A DNA stretch of 64,000 nucleotides from Cheiracanthium punctorium (GCA_038373885.1 JAWZYV010012352.1:1-64000), one strand, 5' to 3'. Shown: positions 1 through 11,687, numbered from the stretch's first letter. The notes: generated from the letters alone by a model not told the origin. Made by a program: numbers and translations.

Positions 1-368
1 GACTGATGTTACACAAAAGAGACACTGAACAAAATGAATTTTATATAAATTCAAATCCTCTTCGAACGAATAGTATGAGAAGTAAAATCATTTTTTCTAG
101 TTAAGTACAGATTTCAATCTTTATGAAAACATTTTTAATAAAAATTTAAAAAAATTTAATGTAGAAAATATTTTATTCCTGAGACTGATGTTACATTCAC
201 ATAAACATGCTATAATTATATATTATTTCTTCTTAAAAAAAACTACCAAATTTACTTTTTGAAATTGTATTAATCTAGTTTAATCATGATCATAATAAAT
301 AAATCATAGCAATGCTTATTGTACATTATTAAAATTAAAAAATAATGTTGTTAGTGTATTTCACTAAA
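1..368. other. AT-rich sequence, no gene
   Basis: No coding potential is seen. The motif GACTGATGTTACA occurs at 1 and 183. Close copies recur inside the neighbouring hairpin element at 1248 and 1410, and in reverse near 689-703, so this flank may be related to that element. Confidence 0.5.
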
Positions 369-1751
369 GGGTGATTCCATGGAACTGGGACACCAGAGAA
401 AAAAATATATATTCTTATAAAGAATAACAGTTTTTTCCCCTATAAAATAAACATTTGTGGACTTCTATAAAATTATGCAAAAAAGTTGGCAAAACATTTT
501 TACATATATTTTTATCTTTAGAGGTGTAGAAAGTTCATCTTGTTTTCTAAAAGAAAATCAACGGGTATGTATAAACTCTTATTTTTTATTGAAATTTCGT
601 TCATTTATGAGAAGATTAGAGAAGCGCAGAAACCTTTAACTGCAATATTTGCCTTGAGAACAATTTTTATAAATTAGCCCTAACATTAATGTAACATCAC
701 TCATATTAACATAAAAAGTCGTAATTTCATTTGTGAATTTTAAAATTATAAAAATGTGTAAATGTATATTATAAAATATGTGTAACATTAGGCACATTTC
801 TGTTTTTCAATTAGAAAGTTACTTAAAAATATTGGGGAAATAGCATTGACTGCTGCTGAAAGACAGAAAAGTTGAGGAGATAAATTAAAGAATGATGGAA
901 AATATGAAGATCATAAAAACAAAGCAGAAGCAATAAAGAGCCAAAATAAAAGAAGAAATGATCCTGCGAAATTACCTCAGTCAATTCAGAAGAAAGTAAA
1001 AAGATTAATTTATCTTGAAATTAGAGAAAATGTTAGAAAAGAGTATTCTGATTTGATTGAGGTAATTTAGCTAGGTCATTTCCTTTTTATTTTGTCTCTT
1101 TATTGCCTCTGCTTTGTTTTTCTTTTATAATCTTCATATTTCCCTTCATTCTTTAATTTATCTCTCTTCCTTTTCTGTCTTTCTGCAGTAGTCAATGCGA
1201 TTTTCCCAATATTTTTATGTAGGTATCTAATTAAAAAACAGAAATTTGACTGATGTTGCATATTTTTTATAAATTTAAAATTCATAAATTGAACCAATAT
1301 TAAATATTCAAAAGACTAATATTAAAGATATCTTCATAAAGGAAGAGAAAATGACTTTTTATATTTTTGGGACTAATTTTATTTAAACAAGAAAATTATA
1401 GAATTTTGTGACTGATGTTACATTAAATATTTGGCCTAATTTACAAAAATTGTTTTTAAGATAAATATTGCAGTTAAAGGTTTCTGCATTGGTCTAATCT
1501 TTTAATATATAAACTAAATTTCAATAAAAAAATAAGATTTCATTCATATTTGTTGATTTCTTTTATAAAACAAGATGAACTTCCTACACCTCTTTAAGAC
1601 AAGAACTCATGTAAATACTGTAATGTTGCCAAACATTGTGTATAAAACTTTCAAAAAGGTGTTGTTTTACTTCATAGGGGACTAAAATATTATTATTTTT
1701 TTTATAAGTTTTTTTTTTGCCATTGGTGTCTCTAGTTTCGTGGAATCACCC
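369..1751. mobile_element. Foldback (hairpin) element with ~600-bp inverted arms
   Basis: The segment begins GGGTGATTCCA at 369 and ends with its complement TGGAATCACCC at 1751. Nearly the whole length is self-complementary: the left arm runs to about 952, the right arm from about 1083, with a loop of roughly 130 bp. The arms are diverged but easy to align by eye, for example the stretch around 917-952 against 1083-1120. No clear target-site duplication is visible; CCCTAGATAA is repeated three times just to the right. It is either a non-autonomous foldback or MITE-like element or a tail-to-tail duplication of one short element. The class cannot be assigned. Confidence 0.75.
841..1066 (+). pseudogene. 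Lysine-rich coding remnant inside the hairpin element
   Basis: A readable frame starts with LTAAERQK, is broken by one TGA, then continues through GDKLKNDGKYEDHK, crosses the hairpin loop and stops near 1066. The complementary arm encodes a near-identical peptide on the minus strand (TTAERQKRKRDKLKNEGKYE, inside 1100-1297), so an ancestral coding sequence lay in both arms. The peptide is basic, with a probable helical character. I do not recognise a family; short AERQ-plus-basic peptides of this sort occur in many uncharacterised mobile-element ORFs. It is not functional here. Confidence 0.4.
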
Positions 1752-2298
1752 TAGATAAACCCTAGATAACCCTAGATAAAAACATAATATTTTTATTAGA
1801 AGTTAGCCTATAGTTTTTCATTTTCCATTAAATTCATTTAAATTCAAAAATTAGCATTTCTGTTTTCTTTTCTGTACCACCTGGAGGAACAGGATGCGGT
1901 AGTTTTGGTACTATTTGAGTTTTTTCCAAAATGTCTGTTTCCGAAGAACGCACAAATTTTAATCTTGGACTCAGTCGTTTGACGTACAGAACTTCGCATT
2001 CCGTTTGATTATTATATCCCCAACAGACAGAAGTTTATTATATTCCCAACAGACTACATTTATTTGCATTTAAGTTCACTTTACTTGATTAAATCATAAT
2101 CATTTAGATCAGGCCCGTAGCTAGGGTTAGTTCAATGGGTGGGCTCGAAAATACCCAGGGTGGGCACGATTTTTTAAATCTGCAAACTAAAACAAAGCAA
2201 AACTATTTAACGGCTAAAACAATACTTCCGTGCCAAAATTTTTTATATTTAATTATCAAGGCAGCCTTAGGAAATATGCTCTAAGGAAAATAAACAGC

Positions 2299-2344
<46 letters not shown>

Positions 2345-2456
2345 ACGGAACAGATTATATGCGGGAATTAAGAATAGTGTCTGGAAAATAAACAATAAAC
2401 TTTGTAATTACTCACAGGACCTTTTAAAAATGTATAAGCGTTTCGGGAGCAACAAA
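1752..2456. other. Intergenic sequence with A-run and left flank of hAT insertion
   Basis: CCCTAGATAA is tandemly repeated at about 1750-1780, and an A-run lies at 2308-2343. The sequence CAGGCCCGTAGCTAGG near 2110 looks like a hAT/MITE end, without a visible partner. The last ~65 bp (2385-2448) match, in inverted orientation, the sequence at 13140-13205. They belong to the hairpin repeat into which the hAT element at 2457 inserted. Confidence 0.5.
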
Positions 2457-2808
2457 CAGGGCCGATCCCACGGGGGGGTGTGGGGGGGTGAGACACACCC
2501 CCCCCCCCCCACTTAAAATACTCAGTCGGCAAAAATTGCTATTCCCGACTTCCAAAACTCTTCATTCTAGTATTCAAAAGAGTTTTTAATCGGCACTTTT
2601 CCTGATTTTTGTCTGTTTGAGGTTCACCTTGCTGCGTATAAAATACCGAGTCGGAAATTCATTCTTTTGACTAATGCAAATAAGAAAGGAAGTGGGAATG
2701 AATAATAGAGTACTCGGTACTCGTTTGCAATACACTACTGTACAAAAGGGGGAGTCGGAAAATCCGCACTTCGTATTCGACACCAAAGACTTCTATGACA
2801 CGGTGTGC

Positions 2809-2930
2809 GGAAAAAACGCGAACGGTAAAAACGCCCACGGAAAAAACGCCAACCGGAAAAAACGCAAACAGTAAAAACGCCAACGGAAAAAACGCCAAAC
2901 GGAAAAAACGCGAACGGTAAAAACGCCAAC
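2809..2930 (+). repeat. 15-bp minisatellite, left block (8 units)
   Basis: Eight units of 15-16 bp are present, mostly alternating GGAAAAAACGCGAAC and GGTAAAAACGCCAAC types. It forms the left inverted end of the 2802-7446 element. Confidence 0.9.
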
Positions 2931-2945
2931 ATGATTCATTTAACA

Positions 2946-3713
2946 TATGAACTATAGGCGTATCGTCGGTTGGGGGGGGGGCTCAGGGGGTCACGTGTCC
3001 CCTGTGCCCCCCCCCCGAACATTTTCGTCAATTTTTAAAAAATAAACATGTTTGAAATTTTAAAGAAACTTTTCTTTTCTGCTCTAAAATTTCGATATGT
3101 GACCCCCTCAAATGTTTCCTGTGCACCCCCAAAATTTCAATAGGTCTGGAGCAGTGATGAGCCTTCCTTAGGAAGCTATTGTTAATAGGTTTTCCTAAGA
3201 GTGCAATACATATGAACCATAGGCGTAGGGTCGAAGAGGGGGGCACAGGGGGGGCTTGCCCCCCGAACAATATCGTCAATTTCTTAAAAAATAAACATGT
3301 TTGAAATTTTAAAGAAACTTTTCTTTTCTGCTCTAAAATTCGATATGTGACCCCCTCAAATGTTTCCTGTGCACCCCCAAAATTTCAGTAGGTCTGGAGC
3401 AGTGATGAGCCTTCCTTAGGAAGCTATTGTTAATAGGTTTTCCTAAGAGTACAATACATTCGAACCATAGGCGTATGGTCGAAGAGGGGGGGGGAACAAA
3501 GGGGGGCTGTATCCCCCTTTCCTCCCACTTTGTCTAAAAATTTTTAAACGGACGTTTGTTTTAAAATTTAAAAGGAATTTCCTTTTCTGCTCTTACATGT
3601 GACCCCCTCAAATCTTCATGTGACCCTCCAAAATTTTCAGTTGGTCTGGGAGCGGTGTTAATCCTTGTCTAAAAAAGCTATTGTTATCAAGTTTTCTAAG
3701 CATATTGTACATA
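2946..3713 (+). repeat. Tandem repeat, ~255-bp unit, three copies
   Basis: The phrase ATGAACTATAGGCG or a close variant recurs at about 2946, 3211, 3456 and 3711. Each unit contains G-runs, C-runs, the block GAAATTTTAAAGAAAC and the block GGTCTGGAGCAGTGATGAGC. The third unit is more diverged than the first two. Short frames inside are not genes. Confidence 0.85.
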
Positions 3714-3870
3714 TGAACTATCGCAATCGGGAGAGGGGGTTACAGGGGGGGGGTCCCCTCTGTCCCCAAATCTTTTTATTTTAAATATTTGTTTGAAGGG
3801 TCGTTTTAACCGTTCCACTTAAAAATGCAAAAAGAAACTCCAGTCTGTGACTTGAGAGAATATTTGTTTT

Positions 3871-3876
<6 letters not shown>

Positions 3877-3911
<35 letters not shown>
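3877..3911. repeat. Poly(A) run
   Basis: About 35 uninterrupted A residues follow TTTTTCTT. It could be a retroposon tail, but no retroposon body is recognisable immediately upstream. Confidence 0.8.
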
Positions 3912-3913
<2 letters not shown>

Positions 3914-4499
3914 TTTCACTATCAGACTAGCTTAATTTGAACAAGGTTATTTTTTAAGCGTTCGTTTAAACAATTTTTCTCAAACAATTTTTCTCATTCC
4001 CAATAGGTTGTGGTTTTAAATTCTTTCTAAGTACTAGGTTTTCTTTAAAATATTTATTTATTTATTTTTATTTTTAATGCAATGCAAAGTATTTTATGGA
4101 AAAATGTTTTATTCGTTGAGCGAAAGTGAATAGTATTTTCCCTTTTCTTAATAATACTCTCACAGTTTTACATCAAGTTACATTAATTGTAATAATAGAT
4201 TTATTGCATCTTTTTTTTTCTTGCTGTATTTTATTCATATATGAATAGTTCAATATTTGATAAGTTATCCTTCTAAATATTTATACTTTATCAGTCTTGC
4301 GTATTTCAGCAAGTTTTTTTTCAGTTTATCTTAAAAGTTTAATAAGCTGTAAGTTTTATAAAGAAGAGAGCTTTATAAGATATAAATTTATCTAATAAAA
4401 ATTTTTAAAAAATGTAATCAAGTAGCTTTCACATTGTAGAATAAATAATTTTTACTAATTTCATCACAATTAGTAAAAGACTAATGTATAGGTATAGGG

Positions 4500-4588
4500 T
4501 TCTGGCGGCCACTTTCTCCATCTGTAATGTGAATTCGGGTTAGGACCCCTCAAAGTCCTCCACCCGAGGCATGTCTAAATTAAGCAGT
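4500..4588 (+). repeat. Older SINE 3' fragment
   Basis: The block ATTCGGGTTAGGACCCCTCA and the following CCTCC-ACCCGAGG resemble the 3' body of the SINE family seen at 20427-20646 and 42684-42957, which share ACGGGTTAGGAC-type sequence. It is diverged and 5'-truncated, and was later interrupted by the SINE at 4604. Confidence 0.5.
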
Positions 4589-4603
4589 CAATCCTTGTGT
4601 AGA

Positions 4604-4893
4604 AGGGGCCGTGGTAGCCCAGTGGTTAAGGCGTTGGATTCGTAACCGGAAGGTTGTGGGTTCGATACCGGCGTACCACTAAAGACCACCGTGTACATGC
4701 GGCGTACGTGCACATTAAATCCGTGGTTCCGAAAGTCCTCTAGGCGGTCGCTAGCAGTTTCCGAGGGGTGTCAATATTCAGAAGTCCCCCACCTTCTGAT
4801 GAGGTTCCAAATTCTAGCGGGAAATTACGGGAAAGACGTATATGTAGCTCTAAGCAACACATTCAGTGGCGCGAGCTGACCTCTCCTGGCAAA
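4604..4893 (+). mobile_element. tRNA-derived SINE with 15-bp target duplication
   Basis: The head (about 4605-4678) looks like a tRNA, with a pol III A-box-like TAGCCCAGTGG (4615-4625) and a B box GGTTCGATACC (4659-4669). The anticodon arm does not pair well, so it is a SINE head and not a tRNA gene. The body continues to 4893. The 15-bp sequence CAATCCTTGTGTAGA is found at both 4589-4603 and 4894-4908 and is the target duplication. The small open frame 4691-4879 inside has no support as a gene. Confidence 0.75.
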
Positions 4894-4908
4894 CAATCCT
4901 TGTGTAGA

Positions 4909-6466
4909 TCTGCCACAAAACATAAATAACATTTTAATGATAATTTACAGTGAAAGTAAAAAGTTTAATATATTTAATATTAAATAAAAATCATAATCAC
5001 TTCCAAACACTGTTATCGAGGTTGTCCTAAAAACCCTGACCTATAGAGTTTCCTTCTTTAAATGTTGATCATAGACATATAGACATTACATAGTTATTTT
5101 ATGGTATCAAATAAAATTTTCTGAATATTAAATGTAAATAAATAGAAACATGTATTTTTTATACAGCCCTCTTTCTTCTAAGAAGGCTTACAGATATGTT
5201 TAATCAAAGTTGGTGAGGGGGCAATAAGCTTTGCTATATCAATAATAGCAAAAATATAATTATTAAAACTATTCTAACAAAACAAATTAACCATTAATTT
5301 TAATCAGTGTTATAAATAGCCAATATTTTATATTTTAAGAAATAAGTTTTAAATCATTTTTAAAAAGTTTCCTGTAAAAAGGGGTTTTTAGCATTTAGAA
5401 ATGAAACTTTGTTTGAAAAGTTACAATTACACAAACATTTAATTTGAAGAGTTTTTTTTAAGTTGTTTTTATTAGTTGTTGACTTATTAATACCATGACT
5501 TAATTTAAAAAAGCATTTTTAAAATAAGAGTATTCATGCTTAAAATAAATATTTTAAAAAACAAAAATATATATACATAAATATATACTGATAAATCATT
5601 CATTATTCTAATAATTTAAAACCGAAAAGCTAACAAGATGAATCAGAATGAATTATGATGAATCAAAATAAAATCTTGCACTTATAAAAAGAAAGCCAGT
5701 AAATATAAGCCATGGTTGTTAAGGAATAAACTGAAGGTCAGAATTTATTACAGAGAACGTGCATGTTAAGACGGTGTGATAGGATATTCTTTTTTAGGGT
5801 GATCTTGGTAGGTGAGAGATGGTACTTAAAATTTTCGCAAATGCTACAATTTGTTGCGGAATGACTAGTTCTGGTCCTTGTCCTAAGAATACAAACAAAT
5901 TGAACATTCAGTTTGTTAAATTAGTAATTAATTAATTAAACTTGGTAAATTAATAATTCATTAATTAAACTATTTCTCTATTTTATTATGTTCAAGAGAA
6001 TTTTTAAATCTCGTGCATTTTTAAAGTCTCCCCTTTTAAAGGTGAGAAGGTGTAAAGGCAAACTCTCCCTCCCCCCCATTCTTTAAAAAAAAATTGTGAT
6101 CAATTTCAGTTAATTAAAGGCACATGGCTCTAATCTACTAAATATTTTGATTTTAATTTGTATATGTTTTAATGTCATTTATATAATTTATTACTGTTTA
6201 GATCACATAAAACTAGGAAATAAAAATGATTTAAATACTCTAGCGGAGAAAAATCAAATGATTACGAGTTTAAATTTCATTTAAATTTTAATAAATCGTT
6301 TGAAATCAATTGAGTTTCTATTTAACGCTAAAAATACCCTTTTAAATAATTTTGAATATTTTGTTTTTAAAAAAATCTCAATACAATGATTGTATCTTTC
6401 TCAACAGAATAATTGATATAAAAATTAATTTTTTAAACTGTGATAAAATATATTTATTACCGCACA
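4909..6466. other. AT-rich interior of the foldback-like element, no gene
   Basis: AT-rich sequence with many stops in all frames. Nothing beyond short homopolymers and TTAATTAA-type runs near 5930-5970 was recognised. Confidence 0.5.
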
Positions 6467-6891
6467 CAGTGGCGCACTCAGGATTTTGGTTTACGGGGAG
6501 GGGGTTACAAATACTGCCAAACTAGGTTATAAGTGACCTCGATTATAGCTATAACACCATTATAACTTCAAAATATTCGTTACCACTTGCCCATAGAACA
6601 CAAGCCCAATCTTTTCATAGTCTTTTTTTCAACCAATATCTAATCTTACCAGTTCTAACTTTAAAAATTGGTAATTTATGCACTAACTGTAAATATTTAT
6701 TTAAAAACCAACATTCCCCCGCTTTTAATTAATCCCCCCCACAAAAAATTAGAAATAATTTGAAGACAATTTTTTAAGGTAAAATATTATAATTCGTTAG
6801 TGACAATTTTCAAAGTTTTTCACATCTAACACTCCAGGTTTAGGGGGGGGGGGCTTTAGCTTCCATAGCCCCCTCCGTGGGTGCGCCCATG
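6467..6891. mobile_element. hAT-type MITE, 425 bp
   Basis: A perfect 8-bp duplication ACCGCACA lies at 6459-6466 and 6892-6899. The ends are CAGTGGCGCACTCA and, read inward from the right, CATGGGCGCACCCA (11 of 14 match). G- and C-runs sit just inside both ends. There is no coding capacity. The 8-bp duplication with CA-rich ends fits a non-autonomous hAT element. Confidence 0.85.
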
Positions 6892-6899
6892 ACCGCACA

Positions 6900-7348
6900 G
6901 CTTTTAAATGTTTTTCTGGATATAATATTCTTGAATGTAAAATCTGTGCAGTACGAACCTCAACCTAAAAAAAAACCTGTTTGTTCATCTTGCCTTAGGC
7001 GTTTTCCGGTACGCTATCTCCCATAGTCCCCGGTCCCCATTGTCCGGGGAATCTCCTCTATTTCTTTCTTGGAAGGGACACGGCTTTCATGACCTTGACA
7101 AGTAGCTTGACTAGTTAAAAGTAATTAATTCCTCTTTATTTAATGTTGTAAATTTCCCTGATTAATATGAAGATATATGCTCTCAAAATATAAAAAGTGG
7201 CTCTTTTACTTCAAAAACAAAAGAATTTTGAGGCAGTCCAATATTTGATTAAATACCATTATCGTATTTACTACAAAACAAAATAAGTTCATGTCAATAT
7301 TTAAATAAAAATTATTATTCTGAGGGGGGGGGATATTCTTTTTTTCTG
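6900..7348. other. Interior of foldback-like element, no gene
   Basis: No recognisable gene. A CCGGGG-rich patch occurs at about 7037-7060 and a G-run at 7324-7332, just before the right minisatellite block. Confidence 0.4.
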
Positions 7349-7439
7349 GTTCGCGTTTTTTCCGGTTCGCGTTTTTACCGTTCGCGTTTTTTCCGTTCGC
7401 GTTTTTACCGTTCGCGTTTTTTCCGTTCGCGTTTTTTCC
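7349..7439 (-). repeat. 15-bp minisatellite, right block (6 units), inverted
   Basis: Six units of GTTCGCGTTTTTTCC or GTTCGCGTTTTTACC type are present. They are the reverse complement of the units at 2809-2930 and form the right inverted end of the 2802-7446 element. Confidence 0.9.
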
Positions 7440-7917
7440 TACATTCCTATGACACCTGTCTCGGAATGTAAATATTCATCTTGCATGCCTATAGTAAGCT
7501 ACTCTTCTGTGCACATGTCTGTGGGGGGTGATACAGTCTGGGGACGAGAAAAGTCCAGTCTCATAAATCACCCTGAGGAAAATTATGAAATACCGATACA
7601 AACAGTGCAAGGAGGCCGCCACTGGCTTTCGGCTGTCGCTGCCTTTGAGCCCAGTGTGACTTCTTCTGGGAAATAGATGTATTCTCTTTGCTTCTCTGAA
7701 ATGCATGGGAAAAAGAAATCAACTTGTATAGTTGAAAATTGTGTAATGCGTCCCCTATTCCTGCTTGCTGGACTGCCACCATTTGAAAGTTATATTTATA
7801 TACATACTTGGAGGAACTATAGCATAGCTTGTTTAAAAGAATACACCTTTAGCTTTTAAATATAATTAGTACATTAATTCGGGGGGAAAATGTAACATTT
7901 AACTAAGGTCAATGTGA

Positions 7918-8160
7918 TTGCTGAAATGTGCGTTTAAGATTGAAACCAAACCAGTTGTAAACAAAAATATGAAACCAGTTATTAAAAGAAAGCGACAAAA
8001 AGTGCAATGCACTAAATGTGGTAGTTGTTTTGATGTTGATTATAAAAGAAGACACGAAATAACTGTGCATAATGGAAAGAGAATTACCATTCAAACTGTT
8101 GGAGCTTCCTCAAATCCATTTGAAGCGGCATTCTCCAAGAAAAAGATCATCAGTGATCAG
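7918..8160 (+). pseudogene. Zinc-finger exon of the hAT element
   Basis: The reading frame contains a C-X2-C-X11-H-X4-H pattern in CTKCGSCFDVDYKRRHEITVH, after a basic stretch (KRKRQK). It ends at CAG followed by GTAATT at 8161, a plausible splice donor. The first in-frame ATG is at 7969; an upstream exon is equally possible. hAT transposases commonly start with such a BED/C2H2-type DNA-binding finger. The piece lies on the same strand and 3.5 kb upstream of the transposase C-terminal half within the same element, so it is best read as that gene's N-terminal exon. The link between them is inference. Confidence 0.55.
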
Positions 8161-8440
8161 GTAATTATATAGTTAAAATATATTTGTACTATTTTTTAAT
8201 GTAATTGTATTTATTTTCATATCATATATACAAAGAACTCCAATTTTGTAACTTAATTTGATTTTAGAAAAATAATGAGTAAGTTATAATCAAAAATAAA
8301 ATGTAAGAGTATGGATTACAGGGCCTTAAAAAGTAGGGAGGCATGGCATGGCAAATACACGGGGGACCCGATCTTAATGACCACAAAATCAATACCTCTG
8401 ATTTTTCATTTTTCTCTTAAATTACAGGAAAATTTAACTT

Positions 8441-8564
8441 TTCAATCTAGAATTACTTTTCTTATTCCAGATCGTATCTTTTTTTGTGTGTCACATTAAG
8501 CCTTCAATCTAGAATTACTTTTCTTATTCCAGATCGTATCTTTTTTTGTGTGTCACATTAAGCC
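8441..8564 (+). repeat. 62-bp perfect tandem duplication
   Basis: The unit beginning TTCAATCTAGAATTAC and ending CACATTAAGCC occurs at 8441 and again at 8503 without visible difference. This implies a recent duplication or an assembly error. Confidence 0.85.
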
Positions 8565-9773
8565 TCACATTCTGTCTTTTTAAGCATTTTTTTAACACTT
8601 TCCAACGAAGTTGGAATGTTTATGAATTCCGTTTGTCTGTTACTCCGTGCTCTGCCGTAAATATTCATCGATCGCATAATATGTATTATAGTACTATGTA
8701 CTATATATAGTATAGTACTATGTACAATACCATGTACCCAGTAGCCGATCCTGGGGATTCAGCCCCCCAAAAAAGAGTAACATTTTAATTTATTACACTC
8801 GTTAAATACGTAAAAAATCATTTTTTATAACTTAGCCCCTTCCAAAATTTTAATATTGGCTTAGACTAAAATTTTGCAGTGAAATAAACTTTGTAAAGCT
8901 TAGCCTCCAACACCCCCCCACACACACACAAAAATAATTAATTAATTAATTAAATAATAATAATAATTCTTTATCCGCCGTTGTATGGACCTATTAAAAA
9001 GGGTCATGTACTATTTATAGTTCTTTTACCGGAGCACACAAAAAAATTCCGTTCCTTTATTTCAAGCAAAACAAAATTGATATTTATTATTGAGGTTTAT
9101 GAGAGCATGCTGTCCGTCTTCAAGGGTGGACATTGATAGCTATGCAGGGATAACAAAATAACGCTCATAGAATAGGCTTTATGAGCAGTAAATATTTTTT
9201 GTGTCTTGTTGGCTTTAACCTGTTCACTTCCGATGTTGCTAAAAACGCGATGGCTGAAATTCCTCCTTCCTGTGTCCATCGTTATTTCCCGGAATAGGTT
9301 TTGAATGCTCTTCTGTGGCCCAGACATGTACTTGTGCAAGGCTGTGACCATAGCAGCAGCATTCAGCGACCCAAGCCAGGAAGCAACGATGGACACAGGA
9401 GGAAGAAATCTCTGCCGTCGGGTATGAGCAGGTTAACTAATTGTAATGCAATAATTAACCTGCGCAAATAAGACAGCGCAAATAAGATATATAATAAGAT
9501 ATATAATGCGCAAATAAGACAGTGTTAGAAAGGTTTTTTTTTTTATAATCAGTGCTCCCGGTATGGCTTAACTTTTTTTTTTTTCTTAAGTAAAGACTCC
9601 ATCAGGCTTCCAAAATTCAGACTAGACCTCAAGTCCCGCCAATTCGAGTTAAGGCACTGATAGTTTAGCCAAGCGCAAGGATAGGCAAATATTTTCTGCA
9701 TACCGGAAAGAGTTATCTTATGACTTAATTGAGAATGAATATTTTATGAAAATTTAATTAGTTGAAACAGAGC
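8565..9773. other. hAT interior, no gene recognised
   Basis: Contains a TAGTACTATGTACTATATATAG-like palindromic patch near 8688-8730, a CACACACAC/AATTAATT run near 8918-8960 and repeated AAGATATATAAT at 9480-9510. The minus-strand frame 9097-9396 has no recognisable domain. This is probably intron or filler of the dead hAT element. Confidence 0.4.
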
Positions 9774-9928
9774 CAGGGATGTAGCCAACCCCCCCCCCCC
9801 ATCCCCTCCGGAAATTTTGATTTTTGTTGAAACTCATCATTTATATCAAGGGTTTTTTTTGTGAAAATTTCCACCTTTTTCTCATTTTGCTCCTCCCCAT
9901 GCAATTTTTTTTTCTGGCTACGTGCCTG
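9774..9928. mobile_element. Short hAT-like MITE, 155 bp
   Basis: The ends CAGGGATGTAGCC at 9774 and, reversed from the right, CAGGCACGTAGCC at 9928 match at 11 of 13 positions. The flanks AACAGAGC (9766-9773) and AACAGTGT (9929-9936) are an imperfect 8-bp duplication (6 of 8). It has no coding capacity. Confidence 0.65.
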
Positions 9929-11687
9929 AACAGTGTATGAAAAAATTACAGTTTATTAATGTAAAAACAGGATCACTAATGCCTTAATAATGTAAATCCT
10001 TTGAAAGTGAAACGCTTGCGGTTCCCTTTGTACAATTTACGAGGCATTTATATTATTTCTATGTCATGGGCCCGTTCTGTTCCTTGGCAAATTATCAGAT
10101 AGGAAGGTGTTCAACTTCGGAATTTTCCCCAATATTAGTTTAATTCTTATGTTTTTATTTAATGATACTTAATTAAATTTGATTTTACAAAATTTAGTTT
10201 TTTTAAACAATCTTCATTTTAATGTTGAAATGATGGGTACAATTTTCTTATTATTCGTAAAAAAGCCTTCTAACTATCTAAAGGTTAAAATAAATATAAA
10301 AAAGAAACTTTTTCAGAAATTAAAAAATATATTTTTGAAGTTATGTTAAAGTATTCTGAAATTCTATGCACTTGTTGCTGCACGTAAATTAACTGCTGAG
10401 AAATTTCTATATCTCTGTAAAAAATTGAGACGGCAATGTCAAATCTCAGCGTTATTTACTCAAGAATAATTTTGATAGTCACTTTCAACGTTATTCATAT
10501 ATTTCAAATAAATAGCCCCTTTTACATTTTATTTGAATTTTGTGCATGGCATTTAAAATTAATTGAAAAAGAGAAATATTTGTTTTACTAAAAAATTTAA
10601 ATTAACCAACAATATAATTGAGGTATAGTTTGAATTATTTATTTCAAAAGAAAAGAGTTATTTATTTATGCATTATTTTTATTAATTGCATTAAGAACTA
10701 ATCCACCCTGCTGAAAATTTTAAGGGACGGCAGGGACACAAAGCTTCAATGTAGTTAAAAATACGGGACGATGGCCAAAATAACCAAGACGATTTTGAGA
10801 AGAGGTGCAACAAATATTCGGCTACTATTCGATATTTAGTCTATTCGGCTCTTTTGAGGAGCAAGGATCTGTCCAGACTTTTCAGACACGGTACTGTTTT
10901 TGTGAAATTGAGAAAAATTTGCTTATAATTTTGTGAATCTGACATTAATGTTAAAAGGCTTTTTTAGCCAGGGTTCTGTTTTTGTGAAAATGGAGTCCCT
11001 TTTTATGAATTTGTGTAAAATATACATTTTTACAAATTTGAATTTAGTATAAAGTTCCATATTAGTCGGTTTACAGAAAGCCCTATTTATAACATCTTTA
11101 CTGCATGTAGTATATATATAAACATCGACAGATTTTTATAAATAGACACATAAATATTTTTCATGTTTATAGATTTATGTAACTACGATTTGCGAGAAAT
11201 TAATTTTGGAAATAAACATAAGATTTTTGTTGGACCTGATTTTCATAGGAATAATTTTGTGAAAGGTCCATTTTAAAAATGAATAGTATTGTGAAGGGTC
11301 CGTTAACAGAAGCCTGATGAGTATTGGACCAAATATTGCTGCATATTTGGCCGAATGCTGTCAAGATAGTTAATAAAAATACTTTTACACATGGAATTTT
11401 AATGCAGTTAAACTCCCAAATTAGACAATTTTCTGGAAAGTCGAATGTACCCGTATCAATGAAATATACCTCCATAAAACTTATGGCTGCGCAGTTTTTG
11501 AAGGAACCACAAGTATCTAGCTTTGACAAAAAATTGTGCATAATTATATTTTAGCGTGTAGTATATTAATAACATTTAAAAATTCTCAAAACTTACTATA
11601 TATCGCATTAGACATTTTCAAAAATGTATTTATAAAAATAAATAAATAAAAATCCGATTCGTTCTGGGATTCGATTTCATAGTTGGT
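9929..11687. other. hAT interior, no gene recognised
   Basis: AT-rich sequence. Overlapping open frames on both strands at 11200-11554 mirror each other and show no domain I know. They may hold decayed transposase, but I cannot support that. Confidence 0.4.

Larger units (their letters stand above)
2802..7446. mobile_element. Foldback-like element with minisatellite inverted ends
   Basis: The 9-bp sequence CTATGACAC occurs at 2793-2801 and again at 7447-7455, directly flanking this segment. Immediately inside each end is a block of 15-bp repeats: GGAAAAAACGCGAAC-type units at 2809-2930, and the same units in reverse complement at 7349-7439. Inverted ends built of short tandem repeats with a 9-bp duplication are the known design of Drosophila FB elements. 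No coding sequence is evident inside. The interior holds 255-bp tandem repeats, a SINE and a hAT MITE. Sequence kinship with FB is not claimed, only the architecture. Confidence 0.7.

Noticed and set aside
2809..2930. Minisatellite as a CRISPR array or coding repeat
   Set aside because: The 15-bp units are contiguous without spacers, and frames across them change between units and strands.
4605..4678. Possible functional tRNA gene
   Set aside because: The A and B boxes are good, but the anticodon stem does not pair and the segment continues into a SINE body with a 15-bp target duplication.
11200..11554. Overlapping frames on opposite strands as genes
   Set aside because: Each mirrors the other in AT-rich sequence inside the dead hAT element; neither shows a domain.
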